Shown here one piece after another: positions 43,033 to 50,785 of a stretch of 64,000 bases of DNA. The notes beneath the pieces were generated by a model. The model had not been told where the DNA came from. It ran no database searches and saw only the letters and a list, made by a program, of their open reading frames with translations. Each line of letters begins with the position of its first letter. Position 1 is the first letter of the stretch. Both the position numbers and the translations under genes were made by a program. Location of the stretch: positions 1 to 64,000 of the forward strand of contig JAFQAN010000035.1 in NCBI GenBank assembly GCA_017416915.1, read 5' to 3'. This DNA comes from Alistipes sp. GTDB taxonomy: Bacteria; Bacteroidota; Bacteroidia; Bacteroidales; Rikenellaceae.

Positions 43033-44661
43033 TTACTTTACCACTTTGAGAATATCGCCCTTATCGGCGGCCACAGCACGTTTCCAAGCCTCGGTATAGC
43101 CAGGCTGCTCAATCTTACCAGGAATATCCTTGCCGTTGCCATTGTCAATGAAGCCGTTGGCATCCTCGCCCTTAACATTACCGTCGATATACTTGACCAT
43201 AAGATACTTATCCAGCTCTACCCACTTATCGAACAGGCGCTGTGCCGTACCTACCGAGAACTCAGTAGCCACCTTGCGCTGCTTCTTTACGTTAGAGGTA
43301 TTGGCAATAGCCTCGTCAATCTGCTCAACCAAGCCAAATGCCTCGTTCTCCCACTTATCGACTACCGAGCGCACGTGCTTGCCTACATTGTTGTAACGAA
43401 GGTATGCAAATTGGGCGATACGGTTGGTAATCCAGAACATCGAAGTATCAGAGTACTTCAACATCGAGCCATTGCCCTCCTTCAAGCACTCGGGGACCTC
43501 GGTAGAGGTAACATAGATAGGCGTTAGGGGCGATGTAGCGGCATCGTCAGTACCAAACCAGAGGATACCGACCTTACCAGGACGCGCCTGACCTACAAGC
43601 CAGAAGCCCGTCTGCTGTGTTGCGGTTGCGCGCTCGTTGCAGTACTCCACGCCATCAACCTCGAAGTACATAGGACGCCAACGGTAGGGGCAGCCCTCGC
43701 CGCCAGCACCAATATCGGTAGTCATATCCATCTTCGTACCCTCGTAGTGGTCGCGCATACAATCCATAAGCACCTTGGGCGACACCTTCTTTGAGGGCTT
43801 AACCCAGAGAGGCATACGATTCTCCTTGTTGTGTCCCATAGCGTAGTCCTCGTACTGGTCCATATCATCGGCTACGGTACGGAAGAATGCCCATACACGA
43901 GCCTCACAGCCACGCAACGCACCGAAGTCGGCGGGAGCATACGCCTCCGAGAAGCTGAAATCCTTATCTTCGCCCTCAAACCAGCCGAACTTACGTGCAA
44001 CATCTGCAACATCCTTAGCATAGAGGCAGTTCTCGGGTTCATCCCACGGGAAGGTGGTGATACGCGCCTGATTAGCGTGTGCCGACACATAGCCGTCGGG
44101 GATGCGACGTGCCACCCATACGATACCCTTATCCTCGGGACCCTTGCCGATAAGCTCCATAATCCACGCCTCCTCGGTGTCGATAATCGAGAATGACTCG
44201 CCCGACGAGCAGTAGCCATAGGTGTTTGCCAACTCAACGATAACATCGATTGCCTCACGCGCTGTCTTGGCACGCTGCAACGTAATATAGATAAGTGAGC
44301 CATAGTCGATACCGCCATTCGGATCCTCCAACTCGTGGCGACCACCAAAGGTTGTCTCGGTGATGAAGAGCGAGTGTTCGTTAGAGTTGCCGAGGGTACG
44401 ATAGGTAACAGGTGCTTGGCTAATCTTGCCGATATAACGACCTGTATCCCACTCGGTAACATCCATCCACGGGGTATATTTACCTGGGACATACTGATAC
44501 AAAGCACCGTAGAGCTGATGCGAATCAGCCGCATAGGTTACCATATTCGAACCATCGGTCGAGGCACCGCGTGTAATAATGAAGTTGGTGCAGGCATCGG
44601 CATTAGCAATAGAGCCGATAAGTGCGCCCACAAGGGCGAGTGTCTTGAATAGTTTACGCAT
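43033..44661 (-). CDS. C69-family dipeptidase (PepD-like, secreted)
   Basis: 542 residues. A signal peptide ends ANADA, and cleavage or autoprocessing leaves Cys24 (ACTNFIITRGASTDGS) as the N-terminal nucleophile of this Ntn-hydrolase family. Other family marks are MVTYAADSHQLYG, GNSNEHSLFITETTFGGRHEL and GSLIYITLQRAKTAREAI. It probably cleaves dipeptides in the periplasm. The gene has its own -7 box and reads toward lpdA, which may be co-transcribed though functionally unrelated. Confidence 0.93.
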   Translation of the reverse strand: MRKLFKTLALVGALIGSIANADACTNFIITRGASTDGSNMVTYAADSHQLYGALYQYVPGKYTPWMDVTEWDTGRYIGKISQAPVTYRTLGNSNEHSLFITETTFGGRHELEDPNGGIDYGSLIYITLQRAKTAREAIDVIVELANTYGYCSSGESFSIIDTEEAWIMELIGKGPEDKGIVWVARRIPDGYVSAHANQARITTFPWDEPENCLYAKDVADVARKFGWFEGEDKDFSFSEAYAPADFGALRGCEARVWAFFRTVADDMDQYEDYAMGHNKENRMPLWVKPSKKVSPKVLMDCMRDHYEGTKMDMTTDIGAGGEGCPYRWRPMYFEVDGVEYCNERATATQQTGFWLVGQARPGKVGILWFGTDDAATSPLTPIYVTSTEVPECLKEGNGSMLKYSDTSMFWITNRIAQFAYLRYNNVGKHVRSVVDKWENEAFGLVEQIDEAIANTSNVKKQRKVATEFSVGTAQRLFDKWVELDKYLMVKYIDGNVKGEDANGFIDNGNGKDIPGKIEQPGYTEAWKRAVAADKGDILKVVK

Positions 44662-44694
44662 AAGTTATTATAGTTTTAGTCTGTTTCCAATCTT

Positions 44695-44752
44695 CAAAGA
44701 TACAAATTTATTTCGAAATAGTTGCTCCGAAACGCGATATTTTATACTTTTG
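44695..44752. promoter_or_regulatory. Divergent promoters of the C69 dipeptidase and yggS
   Basis: The minus strand has TATCTTTG at 44702-44695. The plus strand has TTG at 44722-44724, 20 bases and TACTTTTG at 44745-44752. Both fit the Bacteroidetes -7 consensus. Confidence 0.7.
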
Positions 44753-44773
44753 TAGTATAAAACAGCAAAACTT

Positions 44774-45433
44774 ATGAGCGTAAGCGAACGATTACATAAA
44801 ATTCTCGACACTCTACCCGAGGGCGTCAAGCTCGTTGCCGTGTCGAAATTCCACCCTGCCGAGCGTCTGCAAGAGGCATACGACGCAGGACAGCGCATCT
44901 TTGGCGAGAGCCGTCCGCAGGAGATGGCGGCAAAGTATGAGCAGCTACCCGCCGACATAGAGTGGCATATGATTGGCCATCTGCAAACCAACAAGGTAAA
45001 GATGATTGCGCCATTCGTAGCGATGATTTCGTCGGTGGACTCGGAGCGTCTTATCGAGGAGATAGAGAGGCAGGCAGCGCGCAACAATCGCACGATAGAG
45101 ATACTCTTGGAGGCACACGTTGCCGACGAGCAGACAAAGTCGGGTTGGTCGCCCGACGAGCTGAAAGCCTACGTCGCAAGTGGCGCGCTTGCAGCGATGC
45201 CCCATATCCGCGTACGCGGCTTGATGACCATCGCCACAAACACCGATAACGAGGGCATCATTCGCCGTGATTTTCAGCATATTCGCGACCTCTTCGAGGA
45301 GCTTAAATCGCACTTTGACAGCAACTTCGACACCCTATCAATAGGTATGTCGGACGACTACCCCATCGCCCTCGAATATGGCTCGACAATGGTACGCATC
45401 GGCACTGCTATCTTCGGCGCAAGAGAGTACTAA
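44774..45433 (+). CDS. YggS-family pyridoxal-phosphate homeostasis protein
   Basis: 219-residue alanine-racemase-like barrel without the C-terminal domain. The PLP lysine lies in LVAVSKFHPAERLQEAYDAGQRIFGESRPQE; HMIGHLQTNKVK, the EAHVADEQTKSGW segment and LSIGMSDDYPIALEYGSTMVRIGTAIFG are characteristic. It buffers and controls PLP and affects amino acid metabolism. Single-gene unit with promoter and terminator. Confidence 0.96.
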   Translation: MSVSERLHKILDTLPEGVKLVAVSKFHPAERLQEAYDAGQRIFGESRPQEMAAKYEQLPADIEWHMIGHLQTNKVKMIAPFVAMISSVDSERLIEEIERQAARNNRTIEILLEAHVADEQTKSGWSPDELKAYVASGALAAMPHIRVRGLMTIATNTDNEGIIRRDFQHIRDLFEELKSHFDSNFDTLSIGMSDDYPIALEYGSTMVRIGTAIFGAREY

Positions 45434-45468
45434 ACTACCGCTTTTGGCACACTTAGCAATGACACTTC

Positions 45469-45485
45469 ACTGACAAAATGTCAGT
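45469..45485 (+). promoter_or_regulatory. Perfect inverted repeat upstream of dnaK
   Basis: ACTGACA-AAA-TGTCAGT, a 7-bp perfect dyad 169 bases before dnaK. It is not a CIRCE element. An operator for a heat-shock regulator is possible, but it lies before the yggS terminator. Confidence 0.4.
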
Positions 45486-45525
45486 TATCGAGTTCAATTT
45501 GGCATACATATATATAATAAATAGT

Positions 45526-45554
45526 AAAAACGCGTCAGTTTTGGCGCGTTTTTT
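45526..45554 (+). terminator. Intrinsic terminator after yggS
   Basis: AAAAACGCGTCA pairs with TGGCGCGTTTTT (one G-U) around GTTT at 45526-45553, with a T-run. Confidence 0.85.
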
Positions 45555-45653
45555 CGTTTGGTATGCGGTTTGTTCATAGGCGGAGTGTTCGACAAGGAGT
45601 CGTAACAAGAAGTGTAAAAAAATAATAATTAACAAATAAAAACATTTAAGATT

Positions 45654-47555
45654 ATGAGCAAGATTATTGGTATTGACTTAGGCACAACGAACTCGTGTGT
45701 TGCCGTTATGGAGGGTAACGAGCCTGTGGTAATTCCCAACGCTGAGGGACACCGCACCACGCCGTCGGTTGTAGCATTCACCGAGGGTGGTGAGCGCAAG
45801 GTGGGCGACCCTGCAAAGCGTCAGGCTATCACCAACCCCAAGCGCACGGTATTCTCTATTAAGCGCTTTATGGGCGAGCGTTACGACAACGTAACATCAG
45901 ATATTTCACGCGCTCCCTACGCCATTATCAAGGGCGAGAACAACACCCCTCGTGTGGAGATTGACGGTCGTCAGTACACCCCACAGGAGATTTCGGCGAT
46001 TACTTTGCAGAAGATGAAGAAGACCGCGGAAGACTATTTAGGTCAGGAGGTTACCGAGGCGGTTATTACCGTACCTGCATACTTCTCTGATTCGCAGCGT
46101 CAGGCAACAAAGGAGGCTGGCGAGATTGCAGGTTTGAAGGTGCGTCGTATCATCAACGAGCCTACCGCAGCAGCCCTCGCCTACGGCTTGGATAAGAAGC
46201 AGGACGACGTGAAGATTGCCGTTTATGACCTCGGTGGTGGCACATTCGATATCTCGATTTTGGAGCTTGGCGACGGCGTATTCGAGGTAAAATCTACCAA
46301 TGGCGATACCCACCTCGGCGGCGATGACTTCGACCACGTACTTATCGACTATATGGCAGAGGCCTTCAAGGCAGAGCATGGCATCGACCTTCGTCAGGAC
46401 CCCATGGCATTGCAGCGTTTGAAGGAGGCTGCCGAGAAGGCAAAAATCGAGCTGTCGTCGGCAACATCTACCGACATCAACCTGCCCTATATCATGCCCG
46501 TAAACGGCATTCCTCAGCACCTTGTAATGTCTCTTACACGTGCTAAGTTTGAGCAGTTGTGCGACCACCTCATCCAGAAGACTATCGAGCCTTGTCGCAT
46601 AGCTCTGCGCGATGCAGGTTTGCAGGCAAGCCAGATTGACGAGGTCATCCTCGTAGGTGGCTCGACACGTATCCCCGCAATTCAGAAGATTGTAGAGGAG
46701 TTCTTCGGCAAGACCCCTAACCGCTCGGTAAATCCCGACGAGGTAGTTGCCGTAGGTGCTGCTATTCAGGGCGGTGTACTCACAGGCGAGGTTAAGGATG
46801 TGCTTCTGTTGGACGTTACTCCCCTGTCGCTCGGTATCGAGACCTTGGGTGGCGTATTTACCAAGCTTATCGAGGCAAACACCACCATTCCTACCCGCAA
46901 GAGCGAGGTATTCTCAACGGCTGCCGACAACCAGCCTTCGGTAGAGATTAACGTATGTCAGGGCGAGCGTCCTATGGCACGCGATAACAAGTCTATCGGT
47001 CGCTTCCACCTCGACGGCATCCCCGCAGCTCCCCGTGGCGTTCCTCAGATTGAGGTTACGTTCGACATCGACGCTAACGGTATCCTCAACGTATCGGCTA
47101 AGGATAAGGGTACGGGCAAGGAGCAGAAGATTCGCATCGAGGCATCGAGCGGTCTTACCGAGCAGGAGATTCAGCGTATGCGCGACGAGGCAAAGGCAAA
47201 CGAGGAGAAGGATAAGGCAGAGAAGGAGCGCGTAGATAAGGTAAACGCTGCCGACTCTAACATCTTCGCTACCGAGAAGCAGCTCAAAGAGTATGGCGAT
47301 AAGCTCCCCGCTGACAAGAAGGCAGCTATCGAGGAGGCTCTCGGCAAGTTGAAGGAGGCTCACAAGGCTCAGGACCTTGCAGCTATCGACTCGTCAATCG
47401 AGGCTCTCAACGCCGCTTGGCAGGCAGCATCGCAGGACATCTACGCTCAGCAGCAGGCTCAGCAGGCACAGGGACAGCCCAACGGCGGCGCCCAGGCAGG
47501 CGGCGAGCAGGCAAAGCAGCAGCCCGAAGATGTTGAGTTCGAGGAGGTAAAGTAA
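45654..47555 (+). CDS. dnaK: Chaperone protein DnaK (Hsp70)
   Basis: ATP-dependent chaperone. The ATPase domain (1-385) has [26 protein letters not shown] and [11 protein letters not shown]; the linker reads [19 protein letters not shown], followed by the substrate-binding beta domain and a helical lid. The C-terminal tail is rich in Gln and Gly and ends DVEFEEVK, close to the usual EEVD-like acidic end. Length 633. No grpE or dnaJ is adjacent. No TAnnTTTG box lies just upstream, which may reflect heat-shock control. Confidence 0.99.
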   Translation: MSKIIGIDLGTTNSCVAVMEGNEPVVIPNAEGHRTTPSVVAFTEGGERKVGDPAKRQAITNPKRTVFSIKRFMGERYDNVTSDISRAPYAIIKGENNTPRVEIDGRQYTPQEISAITLQKMKKTAEDYLGQEVTEAVITVPAYFSDSQRQATKEAGEIAGLKVRRIINEPTAAALAYGLDKKQDDVKIAVYDLGGGTFDISILELGDGVFEVKSTNGDTHLGGDDFDHVLIDYMAEAFKAEHGIDLRQDPMALQRLKEAAEKAKIELSSATSTDINLPYIMPVNGIPQHLVMSLTRAKFEQLCDHLIQKTIEPCRIALRDAGLQASQIDEVILVGGSTRIPAIQKIVEEFFGKTPNRSVNPDEVVAVGAAIQGGVLTGEVKDVLLLDVTPLSLGIETLGGVFTKLIEANTTIPTRKSEVFSTAADNQPSVEINVCQGERPMARDNKSIGRFHLDGIPAAPRGVPQIEVTFDIDANGILNVSAKDKGTGKEQKIRIEASSGLTEQEIQRMRDEAKANEEKDKAEKERVDKVNAADSNIFATEKQLKEYGDKLPADKKAAIEEALGKLKEAHKAQDLAAIDSSIEALNAAWQAASQDIYAQQQAQQAQGQPNGGAQAGGEQAKQQPEDVEFEEVK

Positions 47556-47593
47556 TCTTCTGCACAGAGTAAACCAACAAATAATTTTTTCGT

Positions 47594-47626
47594 AAGAGCG
47601 CGTCATTTTTGACGTGCTCTTTTTTA
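47594..47626 (+). terminator. Intrinsic terminator after dnaK
   Basis: AAGAGCGCGTCA (47594-47605) pairs with TGACGTGCTCTT (47610-47621; one G-U), followed by T-rich sequence. Confidence 0.92.
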
Positions 47627-47742
47627 TATGTTTGCGTTTAGCGACAAAATAGGTTACACAGCATTACAACGACAACAGGTCATAAGTTCTCCTAAAATAG
47701 CGAATTTGGGTGGTGTTATTTCTTCTTTTGATAATTTTTTAC

Positions 47743-47750
47743 TAACTTTG
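47743..47750 (+). promoter_or_regulatory. Candidate -7 box of the steroid-reductase operon
   Basis: TAACTTTG fits TAnnTTTG in the 328-base gap after dnaK. The -33 element is unclear; the leader would be about 130 bases, room for regulation. Apart from this box and the dnaK terminator I see nothing defined in the gap. Confidence 0.55.
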
Positions 47751-47883
47751 CGTGATTATACGCGCGCTCGTACGTAGCGGACATATCTTAAAAAGATATA
47801 CACTCCCACACTACTGCACCGCAACGCGCTTATGAACAGTAAAAAGCAGACAAAACGACTATTACAAACCAAACAAAATAAGT

Positions 47884-48666
47884 ATGTTCTCGGAGATTAT
47901 CTCGTTGGAGTGCTATAACACATTTCTTGTCGTAATGGCGGCAATAGCCCTTGTGGTATTCGTAGCTCTCTACTTCGTGGAGGCAGGATATGGCTATCTG
48001 TTTAACCCGAAATTCGGCTTTCCCGTACCCAACAAGGTTGGCTGGGTATTGATGGAGTGTCCCGTATTTATCGCAATGGCGATACTATGGTGGCTCTCGC
48101 CCGTGAAGTTCGAGACCGCCCCACTGCTGCTATTCATAATCTTCCAGACGCACTACTTCCAGCGCTCGTTCATCTTCCCGATGCTTATTCGCGGCAACTC
48201 GAAGATGCCAGTGGGCATAATGCTTATGGGAATGGTATTCAACACGCTGAACGCCATAATGCAGGGCGGTTGGATATTCTACTACGGCCCCGAAATGGGA
48301 TATTACGACGATTGGATGTCGAAGCCGTACATCTACATCGGCGTTGCGATATTCCTCTTCGGCTTCATCACAAATCTACACTCCGACTACATCATACGCA
48401 ACCTGCGTAAGCCAGGCGACACGAAGCACTACATTCCCAAGGGTGGTATGTTCCGCTACGTATCGTCGGCAAACTACTTTGGAGAGTTTATGGAGTGGGT
48501 AGGCTTCGCCATAGCGTCGTGGTCGTGGGCAGGCGCCGTCTTCGCTTGGTGGACATTTGCCAACCTCGGACCTCGCTCGGCGTCGCTCTACAAGCGCTAC
48601 GAGAGGGAGTTTGGCGAGGAGTTCACATCACTCAACCGCAAGCGCATAATACCCTTTATCTACTAA
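47884..48666 (+). CDS. Steroid 5-alpha-reductase family protein (SRD5A-like)
   Basis: 260 residues with about seven membrane helices, closely resembling mammalian SRD5A1. The C-terminal third carries NLHSDYIIRNLRKPGDT, IPKGGMF.YV..ANYFGE..EW and an IIPF end. The two residues that handle the enone in human 5-alpha-reductases have counterparts: Glu58 (in LMECPV) and Tyr91 (in THYFQR). It should use NADPH to reduce a delta-4 3-oxo steroid or bile acid to the 5-alpha (allo) form. An OYE reductase and an SDR follow at 20 and 6 bases, supporting a bile-acid pathway. The exact substrate is inference. Confidence 0.88.
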   Translation: MFSEIISLECYNTFLVVMAAIALVVFVALYFVEAGYGYLFNPKFGFPVPNKVGWVLMECPVFIAMAILWWLSPVKFETAPLLLFIIFQTHYFQRSFIFPMLIRGNSKMPVGIMLMGMVFNTLNAIMQGGWIFYYGPEMGYYDDWMSKPYIYIGVAIFLFGFITNLHSDYIIRNLRKPGDTKHYIPKGGMFRYVSSANYFGEFMEWVGFAIASWSWAGAVFAWWTFANLGPRSASLYKRYEREFGEEFTSLNRKRIIPFIY

Positions 48667-48686
48667 GCATAAACCGAAAATAAGAT

Positions 48687-49934
48687 ATGGATAATCAGAA
48701 AAAACTCGAAGAGTCAAAGCTCTTTACCCCCTACAAGCTCGGCAATACAACGCTCCGCAACCGTGTGATACGCTCGGCAGCATTTGAGTCGATGGGTAAG
48801 GACTTTGCACCGACCGAAGCGCTAAAAAACTACCACGTCAGCGTGGCTCGTGGCGGCGTAGGTATGACTACGGTGGCATACGCCTCGATAAACCGTAGCG
48901 GCATATCGTTTAACAAGCAGTTGTGGCTGCGTGACGAGATAGTACCCGCACTGCGCGACCTTACCGACGCCGTGCATAACGAGGGTGCTGCCGTAGGCAT
49001 ACAGCTCGGACACTGCGGCAATATGACCCACTGGTCAACGGCGGGTAGCTTCCCCGTGTCGGCATCCAACGGCTTCAACCTCTACTCGCCCACGTTCCAC
49101 CGTCGTATGCGCAAGAGCGAGATAGTGGAGTTTGCCAAAGATTTTGGCAAGGCAGTAGAGACCGCCTACAATGCAGGCTTCGACTCGATAGAGGTACACG
49201 CAGGCCACGGATACCTCATTTCGCAGTTCCTATCGCCCTACACCAACCACCGCCACGACGAGTATGGCGGCACGTTGGAGAACCGTATGCGCTTTATGGA
49301 GATGTGCCTCTCGGAGGTGATGGAGGCGGCACGTAAGCGCGGTATGGGCGTACTTGTAAAACACAATATGGAGGATGGCTTCAAACGCGGCATACAGATT
49401 CCCGAGTCGATAGAGATTGCAAAGCGCATAGAGTCATTCGGCGTGGATGGCATCGTTCTTTCGTCGGGCTTCGTATCGAAGGCACCGATGGCAGTAATGC
49501 GCGGACGTATCCCCACAAAGACTATGGGCTACTATATGGGCTGGAACGAGTGGCTACAAAAGATTGTGGTATCGCTCTTCGGACAGTGGCTTATCAAGCA
49601 GTACGACTTCGAGGAGTGCTACTTCTTGGAGAACGCCAAGAAGTTCCGCGCGGCGTTGAAGGGTCCGCTGGTATATGTCGGCGGCTTGGTATCGCGCGAA
49701 GGCATCGAGCGCGTTCTGGATGAGGGCTTCGAGCTTGTGCAGATGGCACGTGCATTAGTAAATGACCCCGCCTTTGTCAATAAGCTCAAAGCGGGTGATA
49801 TGGATACACGTAGCGGCTGCGACCACCGCGACTACTGCATGGCACGTATGTACTCGGTGGATATGCAATGTTGCCACAACTGCAAGGAGCATATCCCCGA
49901 GCGTCTATGGAGGGAGATAAACAAGATAAAGTAG
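48687..49934 (+). CDS. Old-Yellow-Enzyme-family NADH:flavin oxidoreductase
   Basis: 415-residue FMN barrel. Family marks: LRNRVIRSAAFESM near 25, GIQLGHCGN near 103, HAGHGYLISQFLSPYTNHRHDEYGG near 172-196 with ENRMRF, and VYVGGLVSREGIERVLDEG near 330. A cysteine-rich tail (CDHRDYC, CCHNC) may bind a 4Fe-4S cluster as in 2,4-dienoyl-CoA reductase and BaiCD/BaiH relatives, but the second flavoprotein domain of those larger enzymes is absent. Between a 5-alpha-reductase and an SDR it is a good candidate for a delta-4 or delta-1 bile-acid or steroid reductase. Confidence 0.9.
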   Translation: MDNQKKLEESKLFTPYKLGNTTLRNRVIRSAAFESMGKDFAPTEALKNYHVSVARGGVGMTTVAYASINRSGISFNKQLWLRDEIVPALRDLTDAVHNEGAAVGIQLGHCGNMTHWSTAGSFPVSASNGFNLYSPTFHRRMRKSEIVEFAKDFGKAVETAYNAGFDSIEVHAGHGYLISQFLSPYTNHRHDEYGGTLENRMRFMEMCLSEVMEAARKRGMGVLVKHNMEDGFKRGIQIPESIEIAKRIESFGVDGIVLSSGFVSKAPMAVMRGRIPTKTMGYYMGWNEWLQKIVVSLFGQWLIKQYDFEECYFLENAKKFRAALKGPLVYVGGLVSREGIERVLDEGFELVQMARALVNDPAFVNKLKAGDMDTRSGCDHRDYCMARMYSVDMQCCHNCKEHIPERLWREINKIK

Positions 49935-49940
49935 CCAGAT

Positions 49941-50759
49941 ATGTGTCTTTCAAAGAGAAAACGTGGCGAGATAGCACGTGGCTCGGCGTGGGCAATGGTT
50001 ACTGGCGCTGCCATGGGCATCGGCAGGCAGTATGCTGAGCGATTGGCGCTTTTAGGCTACAACCTCCTGCTTGTCGATATTCGCGAGGAGGTCGAGCGTG
50101 AGGCAGAAATTATCGCGCACACCCACCGCATCAAGTGCGACTACAAGGTTATGGACCTTGCAACACTCGATGCTGCACAGCGTCTGCACGACTACACCGT
50201 CAATCAGGGCTATGAGTTTGACATCGTGATAAATAACGCTGGCATATTCTCGTTCTGCGACATACTAAATACCTCAACGGAGCGTTTAGAGCGTATAATA
50301 CTGCTCCACGATATGACACTTACGATGATGTGCCGCCTCTACGCCGCCGATATGGTCAAGCGTGGCAAGGGTCGCATCCTCAATATGTCGTCATACTCGA
50401 TATGGATGCCATTTCCAGGATTGGCTGCATATAGCGCAAGCAAGGCGTATATCAAGAGCTTCTCGGAGGCTTTTGCAAAGGAGCTGCGCAAGACGGGTGT
50501 AACAATAACTGCGATATGTCCTGCGGGCATCGCCACCGACCTATATGGGCTATCCAAAGGGCTACAAAAGTTCGGCGTAAAGTCGGGAATACTTATGTCG
50601 CCTAAGAGCTGCGCTCGACGCGGCTTAAACGCGATGTTCCGTGGCAAGCGCGTGGTGGTACCCGACTGGTGGTACAGACTACTTATACCGATGTGTATGT
50701 ATCTGCCAGGCTTCATCATCCGCCCCTTGCGCAACTTCACGATGAAGTGGCAAAAATAG
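49941..50759 (+). CDS. Short-chain dehydrogenase/reductase, candidate hydroxysteroid dehydrogenase
   Basis: 272-residue Rossmann enzyme: TGAAMGIG cofactor site (about 21-28), NNAG near 95, catalytic Ser in NMSSYS near 152 and YSASK near 165-169. The acidic residue after strand 2 (LLLVDIREE) favours NAD(H). The C-terminal 50 residues are hydrophobic and basic (WWYRLLIPMCMYLPGFIIRPL), suggesting membrane association as in 17-beta-HSD12-like enzymes. It begins six bases after the OYE stop. A 3-alpha/3-beta-hydroxysteroid dehydrogenase role is inferred from context. Confidence 0.87.
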   Translation: MCLSKRKRGEIARGSAWAMVTGAAMGIGRQYAERLALLGYNLLLVDIREEVEREAEIIAHTHRIKCDYKVMDLATLDAAQRLHDYTVNQGYEFDIVINNAGIFSFCDILNTSTERLERIILLHDMTLTMMCRLYAADMVKRGKGRILNMSSYSIWMPFPGLAAYSASKAYIKSFSEAFAKELRKTGVTITAICPAGIATDLYGLSKGLQKFGVKSGILMSPKSCARRGLNAMFRGKRVVVPDWWYRLLIPMCMYLPGFIIRPLRNFTMKWQK

Positions 50760-50785
50760 AGAACAACACCTAAATAGAGACTTCT

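Noticed and set aside
47627-47883. Possible riboswitch in the long leader before the 5-alpha-reductase gene
   Set aside because: No recognisable conserved riboswitch core; only short, weak stems were seen by eye.
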